Below are positions 38,241-50,405 of a stretch of 64,000 nt of DNA, piece after piece. The DNA comes from Ficedula albicollis (Eukaryota > Chordata > Aves > Passeriformes > Muscicapidae), in assembly GCF_000247815.1 (NCBI RefSeq), contig NC_021683.1:15983044-16047043 (forward strand), given 5' to 3'. How positions within the stretch are numbered: the first letter of the stretch is position 1; each line of letters starts with the position of its first letter. The notes below the pieces were generated by a model, which worked only from the letters and a program-made list of their open reading frames with translations, searched no databases and had not been told where the DNA came from. The position numbers and the translations under genes were made by a program.

Positions 38241-39400
38241 CCAGCACTGCCCAGGGATGCACAGCATGGCCCAGGGATGTCCAGCACTGCCCAGGGATGC
38301 CCAGCACTGCCCAGGGATGCCCAGCATGGCCCAGGAATGTCCAGCATGGCCCAGAGATGTCCAGCACTGCCCAGGGATGCCCAGCACTGCCCAGGGATGC
38401 CCAGCATGGCCCAGGAATGTCCAGCATGGCCCAGAGATGTCCAGCACTGCCCAGATATGCCCAGCACTGCCCAGGGATGCCCAGCATGGCCCAGGAATGT
38501 CCAGCATGGCCCAGAGATGTCCAGCACTGCCCAGGGATGCCCAGCACTGCCCAGGGATGCCCAGCATGGCCCAGGAATGTCCAGCATGGCCCAGAGATGT
38601 CCAGCACTGCCCAGGGATGCCCAGCACTGCCCAGGGATGCCCAGCATGGCCCAGGAATGTCCAGCATGGCCCAGAGATGTCCAGCACTGCCCAGGGATGC
38701 CCAGCACTGCCCAGGGATGCCCAGCATGGCCCAGGAATGTCCAGCATGGCCCAGAGATGTCCAGCACTGCCCAGGGATGCCCAGCACTGCCCAGGGATGC
38801 CCAGCATGGCCCAGGAATGTCCAGCATGGCCCAGAGATGTCCAGCACTGCCCAGGGATGCCCAGCACTGCCCAGGGATGCCCAGCATGGCCCAGGAATGT
38901 CCAGCATGGCCCAGAGATGTCCAGCACTGCCCAGGGATGCCCAGCACTGCCCAGGGATGCCCAGCATGGCCCAGGAATGTCCAGCATGGCCCAGAGATGT
39001 CCAGCACTGCCCAGGGATGCCCAGCACTGCCCAGGGATGCCCAGCACTGCCCAGGGATGCCCAGCACTGCCCAGGGATGCCCAGCACTGCCCAGGGATGC
39101 CCAGCACTGCCCAGGGATGCCCAGCACTGCCCAGGGATGCCCAGCACTGCCCAGGGATGCCCAGCACTGCCCAGGGATGCCCAGCACTGCCCAGGGATGC
39201 CCAGCACTGCCCAGGGATGCCCAGCACTGCCCAGGGATGCCCAGCACTGCCCAGGGATGCCCAGCACTGCCCAGGGATGCCCAGCACTGCCCAGGGATGC
39301 CCAGCACTGCCCAGGGATGCCCAGCACTGCCCAGGGATGCCCAGCACTGCCCAGGGATGCCCAGCACTGCCCAGGGATGTCCAGGGATGTCCCGCACTGT
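38241..39400. repeat. 20-bp minisatellite, 57 units, with 80-bp higher-order repeat
   Basis: The array consists of 20-bp units without spacer. Unit A is CCAGCACTGCCCAGGGATGC, unit B is CCAGCATGGCCCAGGAATGT, unit C is CCAGCATGGCCCAGAGATGT. After two starter units, 38281-39000 is nine perfect-order copies of the block A-A-B-C (80 bp), with one variant A at 38441. Then 39001-39380 is 19 consecutive A units, only the last differing by its final base. A degenerate half unit ends the array near 39400. The array contains no CpG. All six frames are stop-free, giving open frames of 377-448 codons with a 20-residue period; this follows from the unit lacking stop-forming triplets and is not evidence for a protein. 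The minus strand carries CTGGGCAGTGCTGG, similar to the GGGCAGGA core of hypervariable minisatellites. Confidence 0.97.
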
Positions 39401-42400
39401 AGACAATTAAATTCTGCTTAACAGTGGCACTTACATTCCTTAGAAATTTTCATAGTCTATGGATACTTTTAAATTTTTTTTCAACAATTTAAAATTTCAG
39501 ATTTTGTAAGTTCTGTTTGTATCACAGTGTCACAGTTACAACTAATGCTATTGAGCCAGTAAGCACAAACAATAAACTTGACTTTTAACCTTCCTCATTA
39601 TCCTCAGTTCAGAGCAGACAAAGTAATAAATGTGATCCAAAGACAACTACTGCAGAAGGTCTCAGTATCCCAGCCAGGGCTCCAGAGGTCTACTCATAGA
39701 GGTTTTGACTATAAAACTCTTCTCTCCCTCTCATCATATATTTTTTCCCAACCCTCCCATAGAGGCAGTCCTGAACTGGATGCTTTTCCCTTTTTATTTA
39801 TGTGAATTCTCATGATATGTCATGCAGCACATTCACAGCAATCACTGGCAGATAGTTAAAGTTTCTAACTGGCTACAGGGGAAACCATTTTCCACCAACT
39901 GTTCTCCTACATGCCAGGATAAAATATATCTTGTGGACTAAATCTCTTCCCACTTGTATCCTGCCAAAAAGTATGGGTTTTGTTTTTTAAACGAGGCTTG
40001 AATGAAATTCCATTAGCTATTCCTGAGCCATGGCAGAATAACTATTCCAGCATTAAAAAAAAAATAAAAAAAATCTAACTCCAGATAATTGAACTTGTCT
40101 CAAACATGAGTTGTTTTCTGGAAACATGACATGGGAATAGTCTTTAGTATAATGGCAAAGTTATTTGTTTTGTACAATCTTCATTGAATCAAAACCAGTT
40201 AAAGACCACTTGAAACCATAAGGTATGTCAGTGTCTTAGAAAATATTTTAGATCAGCTGGGATGCTTTAACCATAGAAGTCTTCTTCATGGATGGATGAC
40301 TACATCCATTAGCTTGCATGCTTTACAATCCATCAGAACTCAGAAGTTATTCCAGAATTGCCATCATCACTTTTTAATTTGTGATATGCTTTTTCACTAT
40401 AATAGAAAAAACAAAAATATTTTAAAAGAAAATCAAAAGCAACATTGTTTTATCCACATTATGTTTTTGTGGTGTTTTCTACTGTTTATTTTGGTTTGGA
40501 GTGGTGTATCAATGCAAGCACTGAGAAGTGAGAGATTTTGTATTTAATTTACTGTAGATAATGAATGTAACTAGACTATATATGTTTTCACCCAGGCATG
40601 GTAAGAATTACAGCCTATTTCCTCTGAGCACTGAACACACAAAAAATTTAGCCTCTTAATTGCTATTGAATTGAGTTTAAGACTTGAACAACTGAGAAAA
40701 AAAAAGAATTTTTAACCTGGTTGCAGTAATTCCAAACTTTGTTGATGCTTGTTCTTGATGCATCCAAAGGTATATTCAGCATTCCAGTCTTCATAAACCC
40801 TGGAAGATCACAGCTCACGGTTTGCTACATGGCTCACCTTAATTCTTCACATATTTTTGCTACAGATACACTACTGGGAGTTGGGAAAGACGGGGGATAG
40901 CAGCCTCAGCCTCCATACTCAACCACGGCAGATGACTCTGGGAAGAACAAAAACCACATGGATAACCATCCTCCTACCCAAACTCTGCTCTGATCCCCCC
41001 TTCCCATAGCTTGGAAAGAAGACTGGATTTTCTCCAAGGCTAGACAGGTGGCAGGGAAATATTTTTTGGTTAATTACCTCAGAATGCTGGGAAAGGTGTG
41101 CTGCTACCTCATGTTTGCATTGCGCTGCCTCACACTGGTAATTAAGCTGATCAGTACTGGTACATCTACCCACCAATCAAAGCTGGATGTAAGGGATATT
41201 TTGAGGAGACAAAGCATAAAACAGCACTGAATTAAGAGTTTGGGTAATCAAGATGGCACATGTTCTACTTGAAAAATAAGGCCAATCCTTCCAAAAGAGG
41301 GACAGCTGGCATGCTGAAAGTCAATCTTAACCACAAGAAATGTATTTCTTGCTTTAAGAGTCACAGTTGGGGCCTCTGTGCAGGCTTGTAGCTAATGAGT
41401 TGATAATGTCTCCTTCAGGAGAAGGGAAAAAGGCCACTACTCAAATTTCTCCTTGATTCCTCCTCATTTGGGATCCTGGCAAATCAAGGTTAGTTCTAAT
41501 ATTTTTATAATGACCGGTCTTGCCAATAGTGGACTCAGTGACAAGCACACTCAACCTAGCCTTAAATTAAACACAGCTTTTTAAATTAAAAATTGGAGAC
41601 TCCACTTAAGTGGTTTAACTGAAATTAGGGAAGCTACGTGCTTTTACACAGCGTGCATGTTTTCAGCATTGCAAATGTCTCCCTGTTTCAGGACACAGGA
41701 CTCACCCCTCGCATTGTAACGCTCTCGAACACATACAAATTTAACCACCATTATTTTTAATGCACTGTTTTCTGTAGGGAATACCATAGCAAAGTCGATT
41801 TTGTATCATTAACAACAGAAAGATTTTCTGCTATCAGTGCTGCCAAAAAATGCAGCCTCACGGATTTCTGTAAAGATAAGTGTGAGAGATGTTCTCTGTA
41901 TTTCTTAGAGTACATAATGTGCTACCCTGCTGAGTCCACACACATGTAAAAACAAGCACAAAGATGTGAAGTTAGTGACTTTCTTAATATTTTCCAGAAG
42001 CCAAATAATTTGGCCTAAGCAGGTATATATGTGTGTGGCACCTAATGCTTACTTGACCTGCAATTTTCTGCTAGTATCTGTTGAAGTATGTGTGCACGAG
42101 AGGAGCCAATTTAGTTTCCAGATCTCACAGAGGACCAAGTCACATATTTTCAGTCATTTTTTCCTATAGTCTCCATGCATAAAATTAACTGATTTGAAAA
42201 AATTAGGCAGACCATTAAGCATGCAAGTTTTTATAAAACTGTCCTTTAGCTTCACCTAACCTGACAATGCCTTGACTCACATATAATCTTACTATGTAAG
42301 ATATTTCTACAAACATATTTCCAAGGGGCATAAAATACAAAATGCAGCAGATCTTAAGACTGGGAAACAGTATTAATTAAAGTATTCATGGGAATTTTCA

Positions 42401-43292
42401 AAACATAAATCAAATGAATAAATTGCACAATTTCTAAACTATTACTCCCAACAAACTTTACTCAAGAAAAAGAATAATTGCTTACACTGCTTTTTAAAGA
42501 CACATTCCTGCCAAGTCTGTTAGGAGCCAGTCTGAATCCTAAAAAAAATAAGTAACTTCAGCATTTTTAAAATTTAACTCTTAATATAAAAATGGCAAAA
42601 AAGTAATACAAGTTTTAAGATGGCAAGTTTAGATCAGAGTTCAATTCTGACATGCAAAGGTGATACAACTTGAAACGCTGCTAGGCTGATTTTCTAATAA
42701 AAATGAACAATACAATCAAATAAATTATATGAGGTCATTAAAACTATTAAAGTCATTCATCAAACAGAAAAGAGATCTTTTGATTTTCAGGGAAATGCAA
42801 AGACTCCAAACGTCCCTCTGCAAACTCTTTCATCATTTCAGTAATTTTCAACATGAGTCCATCCTCGTCTGATTCTGCCGTGTGCTGCCTCCTGCTCCTC
42901 CCCCACTTCTCTAATAGTGTTCAGAGAGAACTTCAAGATGTGGGCTAATGGAGCTGGCATGGGCTGGAGTTTAATATTGCATGTACTTAACTTTTTGTGC
43001 AACTGACCAACATGACATGTCTAACTGTATAAATGGAAGTTTTATGGTGATAAGATCAGTAGTTACTGAGATATTTATGTGACATGCTGACAGATATAAA
43101 ACTACAAAGCTTGCTTTTATGCCTTACATCCTCTAGAAAAAAAATAAATACTAAGATGATGGGTCACTTTGAAGAGAATTTATTATCTAAATTACCTAAT
43201 ACCTGGCTAAGTACTAATATGCAAGATGAGGTCTCAAAAATGCTATTAAAACTCTGGACTTTAATTTCAGAGGATCTTAGTATTCTCTGCCA
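39401..43292. other. Noncoding, AT-rich; no gene seen
   Basis: AT-rich with scattered short homopolymers. Open frames below 90 codons, often overlapping on opposite strands (for example 40919-41230). No repeat family recognised. Confidence 0.5.
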
Positions 43293-43452
43293 AATGGGGC
43301 AGAGTACAGCCAGTTTGCATGTCTGGCTCTCTCTCTAGATCACAGTGCTGTCATCCAACCAAAAAGGAGAGTAATGGGGCAGAGTACAGCCAGTTTGCAT
43401 GTCTCGCTCTCTCTCTAGACCACAGTGCTGTCATCCAACCAAAAAGGAGAGT
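43293..43452. repeat. Tandem duplication, 2 x 80 bp
   Basis: Units 43293-43372 and 43373-43452 both contain TGGGGCAGAGTACAGCCAGT and end CAACCAAAAAGGAGAGT. Two substitutions separate them (TGG versus TCG, GAT versus GAC). Confidence 0.95.
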
Positions 43453-43607
43453 GATGACAAAAACCAGAAAAAGGCAAAAGATAATCTCTCTCCAGTTTTT
43501 ACACTCCATAGGTTCAGGTCTCTCAGGGAGATTCCCATCGCTGCTAAGGTGGAGGAGGAAGACTATCTGAGAAGAGAGAAGGTCAAGATTAAAGAAAATA
43601 TATTATT

Positions 43608-43650
43608 TGTGTGTGTGTATATATATGAATCTATATGCACACACGTATAT
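43608..43650. repeat. GT/AT-rich simple sequence
   Basis: A short (GT)n followed by (AT)n and ACAC-type sequence, an imperfect dinucleotide microsatellite. Confidence 0.7.
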
Positions 43651-43870
43651 AAGTATAATCTCTGGATGAAGTGGAGTCTATTTTACATTTTGATCTGGGA
43701 AAACCAGCCTCAGAAATTCTTACAGAACAAGAAGACAATGTTTCCTGCTGCTAGAAAGCAGCTCCCCCCAGCTGAGCCCACAGCTGAAGTTAAAAGCCTG
43801 CTCTACTTCCTTCTTTATTTGATGTGAATGGTACTTCACACACTGAGAAGGCAGCAGCCGCAGCAGTAGG

Positions 43871-44013
43871 TGGAAGAAGGGGGAATAACCTGGTGGCAGC
43901 AGAGAAGGGAGAAAAATAAAAATATTTTTAAAAAGGCTTAGTTGGAAGAAGGGGGAATAACCTGGTGGCAGCAGGGAAGGGAGAAAAATAAAAATATTTT
44001 TAAAAGGGCTTAG
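43871..44013. repeat. Tandem duplication, 2 x about 72 bp
   Basis: Units start TGGAAGAAGGGGGAATAACC at 43871 and 43943. The differences are AGAGAAGG versus AGGGAAGG and one base in the AAAAAGG run. Confidence 0.93.
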
Positions 44014-46923
44014 AGACTTGTAGGGAAACACAAGGCCAGAAGGAAAGCAAAACTTCAGAAGACACAAGTATCTGCCAGTATGCAAAGATTACTGACCCTG
44101 AGAACAAGATAACTCGAAAGACAAAAGAATCAGCAGACTGGGAGGAAATGTAAAACATTCAGTTCTGCTGTTACTTTCCTCTGAGCTCAGACCTTTCCAC
44201 AACTGAGAGGATTTTCAGTGCCCTTCATGCCCAGCTGGGATGTCCCCTACCCCAATTTGTTATTGTGCACACTTCCCAGAGGGAAGGATGAGAGGAAGCC
44301 AAACACCTCTTCAGTGCCTTAAGGAGCCCCTATAACCACCCCCTCTAGCCATCCACATCCCTGTGACACTCACTCCTGCTGGGCCTCCCACATCCAGACA
44401 TCACAAGGAAGATTCACACACTCCCCCATACATCTGCCACAAACATCCATGCTTTGTCTACCCCCAGATGTGGCAGATAGAACAGCTAACCCCAGATAGA
44501 GAAGACATGTTTTATTTAGTCAATCCTGAATTTTTGTTTTCTAATTTCCCACTAATCTCACTGTTTTCTCTGTAAGCCTTTCTGCCACAGCCTTCTCAAG
44601 AGCAGGTATTTTAAATCTTTGCCTGAAACATCTGGTGGAAAGGAAGAAAAGTAGCAGCGGAATCCAAAGTGGAGTTTGGAATAGAGGCACAGAAGGGCAT
44701 AGATTTTTTTCTGTGCCTGTAACTGCACAGGACCCCCATGCCTGTGTGCAAACCAGCAGGACATGTCAAGGGTCAGGAGAGGGACACTTAGTCTAGGCTT
44801 TGCCACTTAAGAGTTACTATATTGGAAAAAAAGGGCTGGATCTTTTTGGCAGGGGAATACACTTACAAATCTTGTTATATATGGAATATATGGCATTTTT
44901 TCATCTTTTTCTTTTATTTGCAACATTGAGGAGGTCAGACTGAATTATACCCTCAGCTCTAAAGCACCTATGCTTGCTCTTGGAACAACAAAATGGGAAT
45001 TCTTCTAAGAATATTTAGACTTCGTTTAAAATTTAACAGTGTATAATGGCAAATCTCCCTATTAATCACCCGTCTCAAAACTCTTCTTCAGATGAATCAG
45101 TGGCATTGTAAAAGCTCTGTAGTGATTTTTTTGACAACATTATTCCAAGTTTGGATTGGATTAGGGAGACTTTGTTGGTTGTGCCAGCTGACCATGATGA
45201 TTAATTTATAATTAAGATTCTTGACCATTCCTCTTGTGTCAGCAGGAACACATCAATTCCTTTGTCTTCAGCCGATGCACACACCCAGGGCTGATTGCTC
45301 AGATATTGTTGGTGGCTCACATATGAGCTATCACCTAATGATTAGACAGAGCTGACAGAAATCAAATTCCAATAATTGCAAGAAAACCTCATATTTTAAT
45401 TCAAGCAAAAATATTAAAAATATTGTTCATTAGTCTTTGGATATCCCCAGTCAAACCCCAGAAGCTGGTGGTGGCCCCTAAGAACAAGACATATCCTATT
45501 AACTACAATCTAATCTCATAACAGAGATGAAGTAACAGAAAAAGAGTTCTGCTGTCATTGGAGAAATGTTGGTGTGAATAGCAGAGCAGAATCCAAGCAC
45601 GAGCACCATCTATATGGTGTACAGCAAATATAGTTCAGGTTAAACTGATTCACTGAATAGAAAAACAGCAAAACAAGCACACAAAAAATCCCCGACCGAA
45701 AAGAGGGTATCTGGCCTTTTCCCCTCCTATCCAACATCTTTCCTGCTCATTGCACAGCACAAGCTTCCTTCTTTAAAACAGTCTTGCAGCTTTACCAGAC
45801 AACAGGGTATGTAAATGTGATTTTGTTTAGGGGACATTAAGGATGCATGTGACAAAAGACTAGCAGCATATCAGCCATGAATTAAAATCCGTTACTGTAT
45901 TTTAGTTTATTGATCCACTGTAAGCTTCTCAGCATTGTCTAATTTAAATAAAACTTCAATTTGTAAGAATACTATAAATAGAAGGCAATATTGATCAGAG
46001 TGCCACCAGCCTGCTGAACTTTTGTTATCACTGAAGCCTGACCAGTTAATGTTGAATGTTACAATTTATTACACTGCAAAGTACAATACAACACAATAGC
46101 ATTTAGATTTATAAACAAAGATATGCTGAACTACTGAAAGCAAGTTCATTCAGCTCAGAACAAGAGCATTCTGATTTACTGGTGCACTACAGCACTATTT
46201 CCCTACCTGAGGCAATATTTCATTTCCTCTCTGATATGAACACCTGTTAACTCTTCTGAAGATTGAATAATTTGATTTCTTTTAGATTCTTTTAAACCCC
46301 ACAAAAACATCTGATGTCCATCAGCCAAGATTCATTACTGTTGCGGTAGTTTTTTTGAGTTTTTGAGGAACATTACCTGTTAAGATGGGCAAACAATGTC
46401 CTAGCAGACAGAAACTTCATAACAAATAGTAGCAGATACCAGACTCCTAAGAGTACTTCTTATCTTCCCCCCTTCCCTTTCCCAGGAGTAAAAACTGAAG
46501 TAAATGGATGTAACACAGCACACTTACAGGCAAGTTCCATGTGAGGGGATGCTTTTAGGCAGGGAACAATAAAGCATTCTCTAGACAAAGTATATTTCAT
46601 TGCAGATCTTCCACTCCTGAAGGTATGTTGTTCCAGGGAAATTACTGGATTGCCTTCAAGCAAGCTCAGTGTTCCTGCATCATCAGCCAGGAAAGCACTG
46701 GTGCTGCCAGTCAGAAGGCATGTGCTCACTCTTCATTCTAGGTGCAGAGGAGAAGATTCCTTGTGCTCTCCACTCCTTCAAGAGGAAGGCCACTGGGATA
46801 GTCTGCAAGACAAAAAAAAAAAAATCAAAAAAAAACAGTTCTCTTGGTTTTGCTTCAGAACAGAGGAAAATCAACTTTCCCAGAAGCCAGGGCTTCTCTA
46901 CACAAGAGCGGTAAGTGTAATTT
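44014..46923. other. Noncoding, with a candidate conserved element at 45110-45400
   Basis: No convincing gene. The stretch 45110-45400 stands out as enhancer-like: TGATTAATTTATAATTAAG near 45200, CCTAATGATTAGACAG near 45333, and TGACAG (MEIS-like) sites close together with CCAATAATTG. The rest is ordinary AT-rich sequence with open frames below 90 codons and an A-rich tract near 46811-46835. Confidence 0.3.
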
Positions 46924-46966
46924 AAAACAAACAAACAAACAAACAAACAAACAAAACAAACAAAAA
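46924..46966. repeat. (CAAA)n microsatellite
   Basis: About seven clean CAAA units followed by imperfect ones. The long overlapping Phe/Leu/Cys-rich minus-strand frames here are produced by this simple sequence and are not genes. Confidence 0.9.
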
Positions 46967-47373
46967 ACACCAAACCAAACCAAAAAATCACAATCCAGTG
47001 AAAAACATTTACTAGCTGTGCCTGGATGTGGCATTGAGGAGTGAGACACAGTGCTCACCTGCACATGGGCAAGAGGAGTTCATGAGCCAGCAGGGTATGG
47101 CACGATGTAGACTGCTCAATGTAGACTTCCTATGGCAGTGTGTGAAGGGAGGAGAGGCTCTGTCTCAAGGGTGGGAATCAATACTGATGTGGAGGAGCAC
47201 TTCCCTGTGCAAATCCCAGAAATATGATCTAGCTGTTATTCCACTCAAACTCCTCTACGATGTGGGTGGGTGAAACTCCGGTGTGAGTCTGCCTGCACGT
47301 GTTAAAATGGGCACAGAGCAGGGCTGTGAACTCCTAAGTGACTACACCCAAACACATCCCACAGGAGGGACCT

Positions 47374-47904
47374 TTAGACAAGGCTCCTCATCCACTTTGT
47401 CCTTCCAGGCAGATCTCTTCCTTTGCTTCCCTCTGACCAGCAGCTTCTAGCAGTCTCCTGCAGCTCTCTCTCCCCATTCTCTGGCGCAGCTCTGCAGAGG
47501 TGAGGTTCTGTCCCTGCCCTCACACCACCGCCCTCTCGGGAGGTCTGAGCCTGCCCTGTGCCCCTTGCTCTGCACTCACCCAGCAGCACGAGGCACTTGC
47601 CTGCAGCCAGGAAAAACGCCTGTGGTAGAGAGCAGCACACAAACATCCAGCTGACAGCATCCATCCAGGACAGGCCCAGCTTCCTGCAGGCTGAGTGCAA
47701 GAGAAGCAGCCCCAGCCCTTTCAGAGGGGCTGCCACGAGAGCAGGCAGAAGTGCCCCAACACCCACCGAGCCCACACTGCTGGCAGGAGCTGCAAGAGCT
47801 TCAGCTCCAAAGCCAGGCAGGGAAATCATGTGCATAGCCCCAAAAGCAGCACTCTTATTTGAATTAAAAAACAATAATGTAAATAAAGTAATAGCAGCAT
47901 GCAC
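47374..47904 (-). other. GC-rich patch with a 176-codon open frame, product unknown
   Basis: This is the longest open frame outside simple repeats. It is read on the minus strand from an ATG at 47904. The translation is Ala/Leu/Gly-rich with a hydrophobic first half (roughly residues 35-105 could form membrane-like segments) and a charged Arg/Glu/Gly-rich end. I recognise no family, no motif and no signal peptide with a convincing cleavage site. A 131-codon frame is open on the opposite strand over much of the same DNA, as expected of GC-rich noncoding sequence. It might contain part of a diverged exon. I give it as a candidate only. Confidence 0.2.
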
Positions 47905-50246
47905 ATTTCCTGGGAGAATTTTCTCTCTAGAGCTCGATGTCTATTTCTATTAGCCTTCAGCCAAAATAAAGGTCACCAGACAGAAGATTCTTTCTTTTTT
48001 CCTTTAACAAAGAATGTAATCCAGTCTGACGCCTTCAGACTGGGGAATTAATTTTTTAATTGGGAGCTGTAACTAAAACATTGTTATCATAGAATCAACG
48101 TTAGGGTTTTAACTTATTCAAAACAAGACCAAGCATTTTGAAGTGGTTTCAGGTGAAGGGGACACTCGTTAACCAGAGGGTTGTGGGCAGAGTATGCAAT
48201 TACCAGATTAGCCTTTTAGTCTTTCTTTCGAAATTCAGCCTGCCTCTAGGTATTTTTAATGTTGTCAGGTTGGGGGAGCACAGTATTGATATGTTTGCTA
48301 TTCACAGGTGCATGTACTCCTAATGGACCCTAACCCATGTAAATGTGCTGACACTCCCACCACGCAGGCACTCAGCAAACGTGCTGCATCCCTCCTCAGT
48401 AAAGCAGCACAGCAAAGAAAACCCAAAACTCAACCCAGTCAGATACTTAAAGCTCTTTTTTTGGTTAGCACAGATGCAAGGTACCAAACTTAGAGAGAGC
48501 AGGCAGTCTGCAAATTAGTAAGATTACTTGTTCAGGAATTTTAGAGGAATTTGGCAAAAATAACTGACATTTGGTCCATTCCGACTTAAAATGTCATTTG
48601 ATGTGATAATGTTTGGCAGTTCTTTAAATCTTTCTAGAAAAAAACAAATTCTAACTTCAAATCACACCTTAAATTAAATTTCAATTTCCTGACTATAATT
48701 ATGAATAATTTTATACTGATGAAGTCTCCAATCTGCGCAATTCCTAATTCTGTGGTTCACCCAAGCCAGAAATTCAAATAATAACATTTTATATCCTTGC
48801 AAATGCCCAAGACAGTACAAAGCATGGTTCCTAGCATAAACTGTTACAAACATATCAGGAATATGTTCAAATAAAATTCATAAATAATATTAACTACATA
48901 AAATACAGAATGTCTCAATCTGTTGCAGGAAACTTTGAAAGCAGAAGAGGTTACATTCAATGAATGTTTTGTTCATTAAAAAGTATTCACACCAGTCTAA
49001 TCAAAAGTTTGGCTTTGGCATCCCCCTTTTCCTTTTCCAGCTGTCAAGCTCTGGTCTGAACACCACATTTGTTGACTTCTTCTGCCAAAGTCTTGTTTAG
49101 TTTATGGATTCACAACTGGACAGAAGGAAAAGGGAAGCCTGAGACAGGCTGAAAGATAGACAAGAGCAGAGTTGAATAAAGCCAGATCAGGTGAAAAGGA
49201 AATGAGATCTGGAAAAAATCAAAAGGCAGGAGGCCTAGGGAAGGACAAGAGCACATATGGGAGAGGATTTGCAGATTGAAGGACATAATAATGGGGAATG
49301 GCAGCTAAGAAACAATGAAACCAGCAAACAGATGGAAAGAAAAAGGACAAGGAAAGAGAAATAAAGTTCCTAAATGCCAGAAATAGAGCAGGAGCTATTT
49401 AACAGAGAATCAGGCAGATAGAAGGAAAAAAAGACATAGAATGGAAAAGATCTGACTTTAAAAACCTTTATATTAAAATCTTTATCACACTGGTTCTGCA
49501 GAAAGAAGATATATTTCTATTTTTTTCCAAGAAAGTCCAATATTTGGAGCATTTTTAATGCAAAGGTAGAACTACTTGAAAAAGGAGTGTATAACTGAAC
49601 TTTTAGTAACCATGTATATTTTAAATACTCCTACAAGTACTAACCAGAACCTTCAGAGCTGTCCTCTCTGTTTCTCTGTATATAAACAGAAAGAATTCCA
49701 TAAGGCAAATAAACACCTCTTGCCATCTGCTGAGAAGCAAGCACTAAGAGTCTTTACGAGTTCATTTTAATGAAAAACTTTTCAGATATGCCTGGTATGT
49801 AACATGATCAGTCAATGTTTCAGTTTCACAGCCCTTATTAAGACAGTCACATACAAAATGTGGCAGATTCTCTGCTTTCCAAGAATGATATATGAATTAC
49901 AGAACACTTTAAAAATGCATAATAATTTCTATAAACCTTACTTAAAATACCTTGGCAGTTAATATGGACCAATGTATATGCATATTAATATAAAACCTCA
50001 CATATTTCAAAAACTTACAGATTGCAATATCTATTTTAGGAGTTTTTTTTACATAAATATGGTACGTGCTAAGATATTTTTAAAACACATAGATTAAACT
50101 GTATGGGTTATTCCATTTTGTTTGTTCTTATTGCTACCAAGGAAATACATATTTAGATGAAAAAAAGGAACCAGTGGAATATATTACTGGTTGTTTGCAT
50201 AGAAAGACAACTTTAATCTCATATTTCTTGCCATTGACTCAAAGAA
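47905..50246. other. Noncoding, AT-rich; no gene seen
   Basis: AT-rich. A purine-rich strand segment (about 49120-49450) is strongly A/G-biased but not a simple repeat. Open frames below 65 codons. Confidence 0.5.
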
Positions 50247-50405
50247 GACTGGATAATCTCTGAAAACAAATGCAGATTATTAATAATTGCATTGATAGTT
50301 CAGTTTCTTTCCTGAGTATAAAGGTGACTGGATAATCTCTGAAAACAAATGCAGATTTATTAATAATTACATTGATAGTTCAGTTTCTTTCCTGAGTGTA
50401 AAGGC
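50247..50405. repeat. Tandem duplication, 2 x about 79 bp
   Basis: Units start GACTGGATAATCTCTGAAAA at 50247 and 50326. The second has one extra T (GATTTATT) plus two substitutions (TTGC versus TTAC, GTAT versus GTGT). Confidence 0.95.

Noticed and set aside
38022..39421. Six overlapping open frames of 377-448 codons as candidate repeat proteins
   Set aside because: All six frames are open at once, which is a property of the 20-bp repeat unit; there is no promoter, splice or codon-bias support.
46683..47064. Phe/Cys/Leu-rich minus-strand open frames as membrane proteins
   Set aside because: They are generated by the (CAAA)n microsatellite and neighbouring A-rich DNA.
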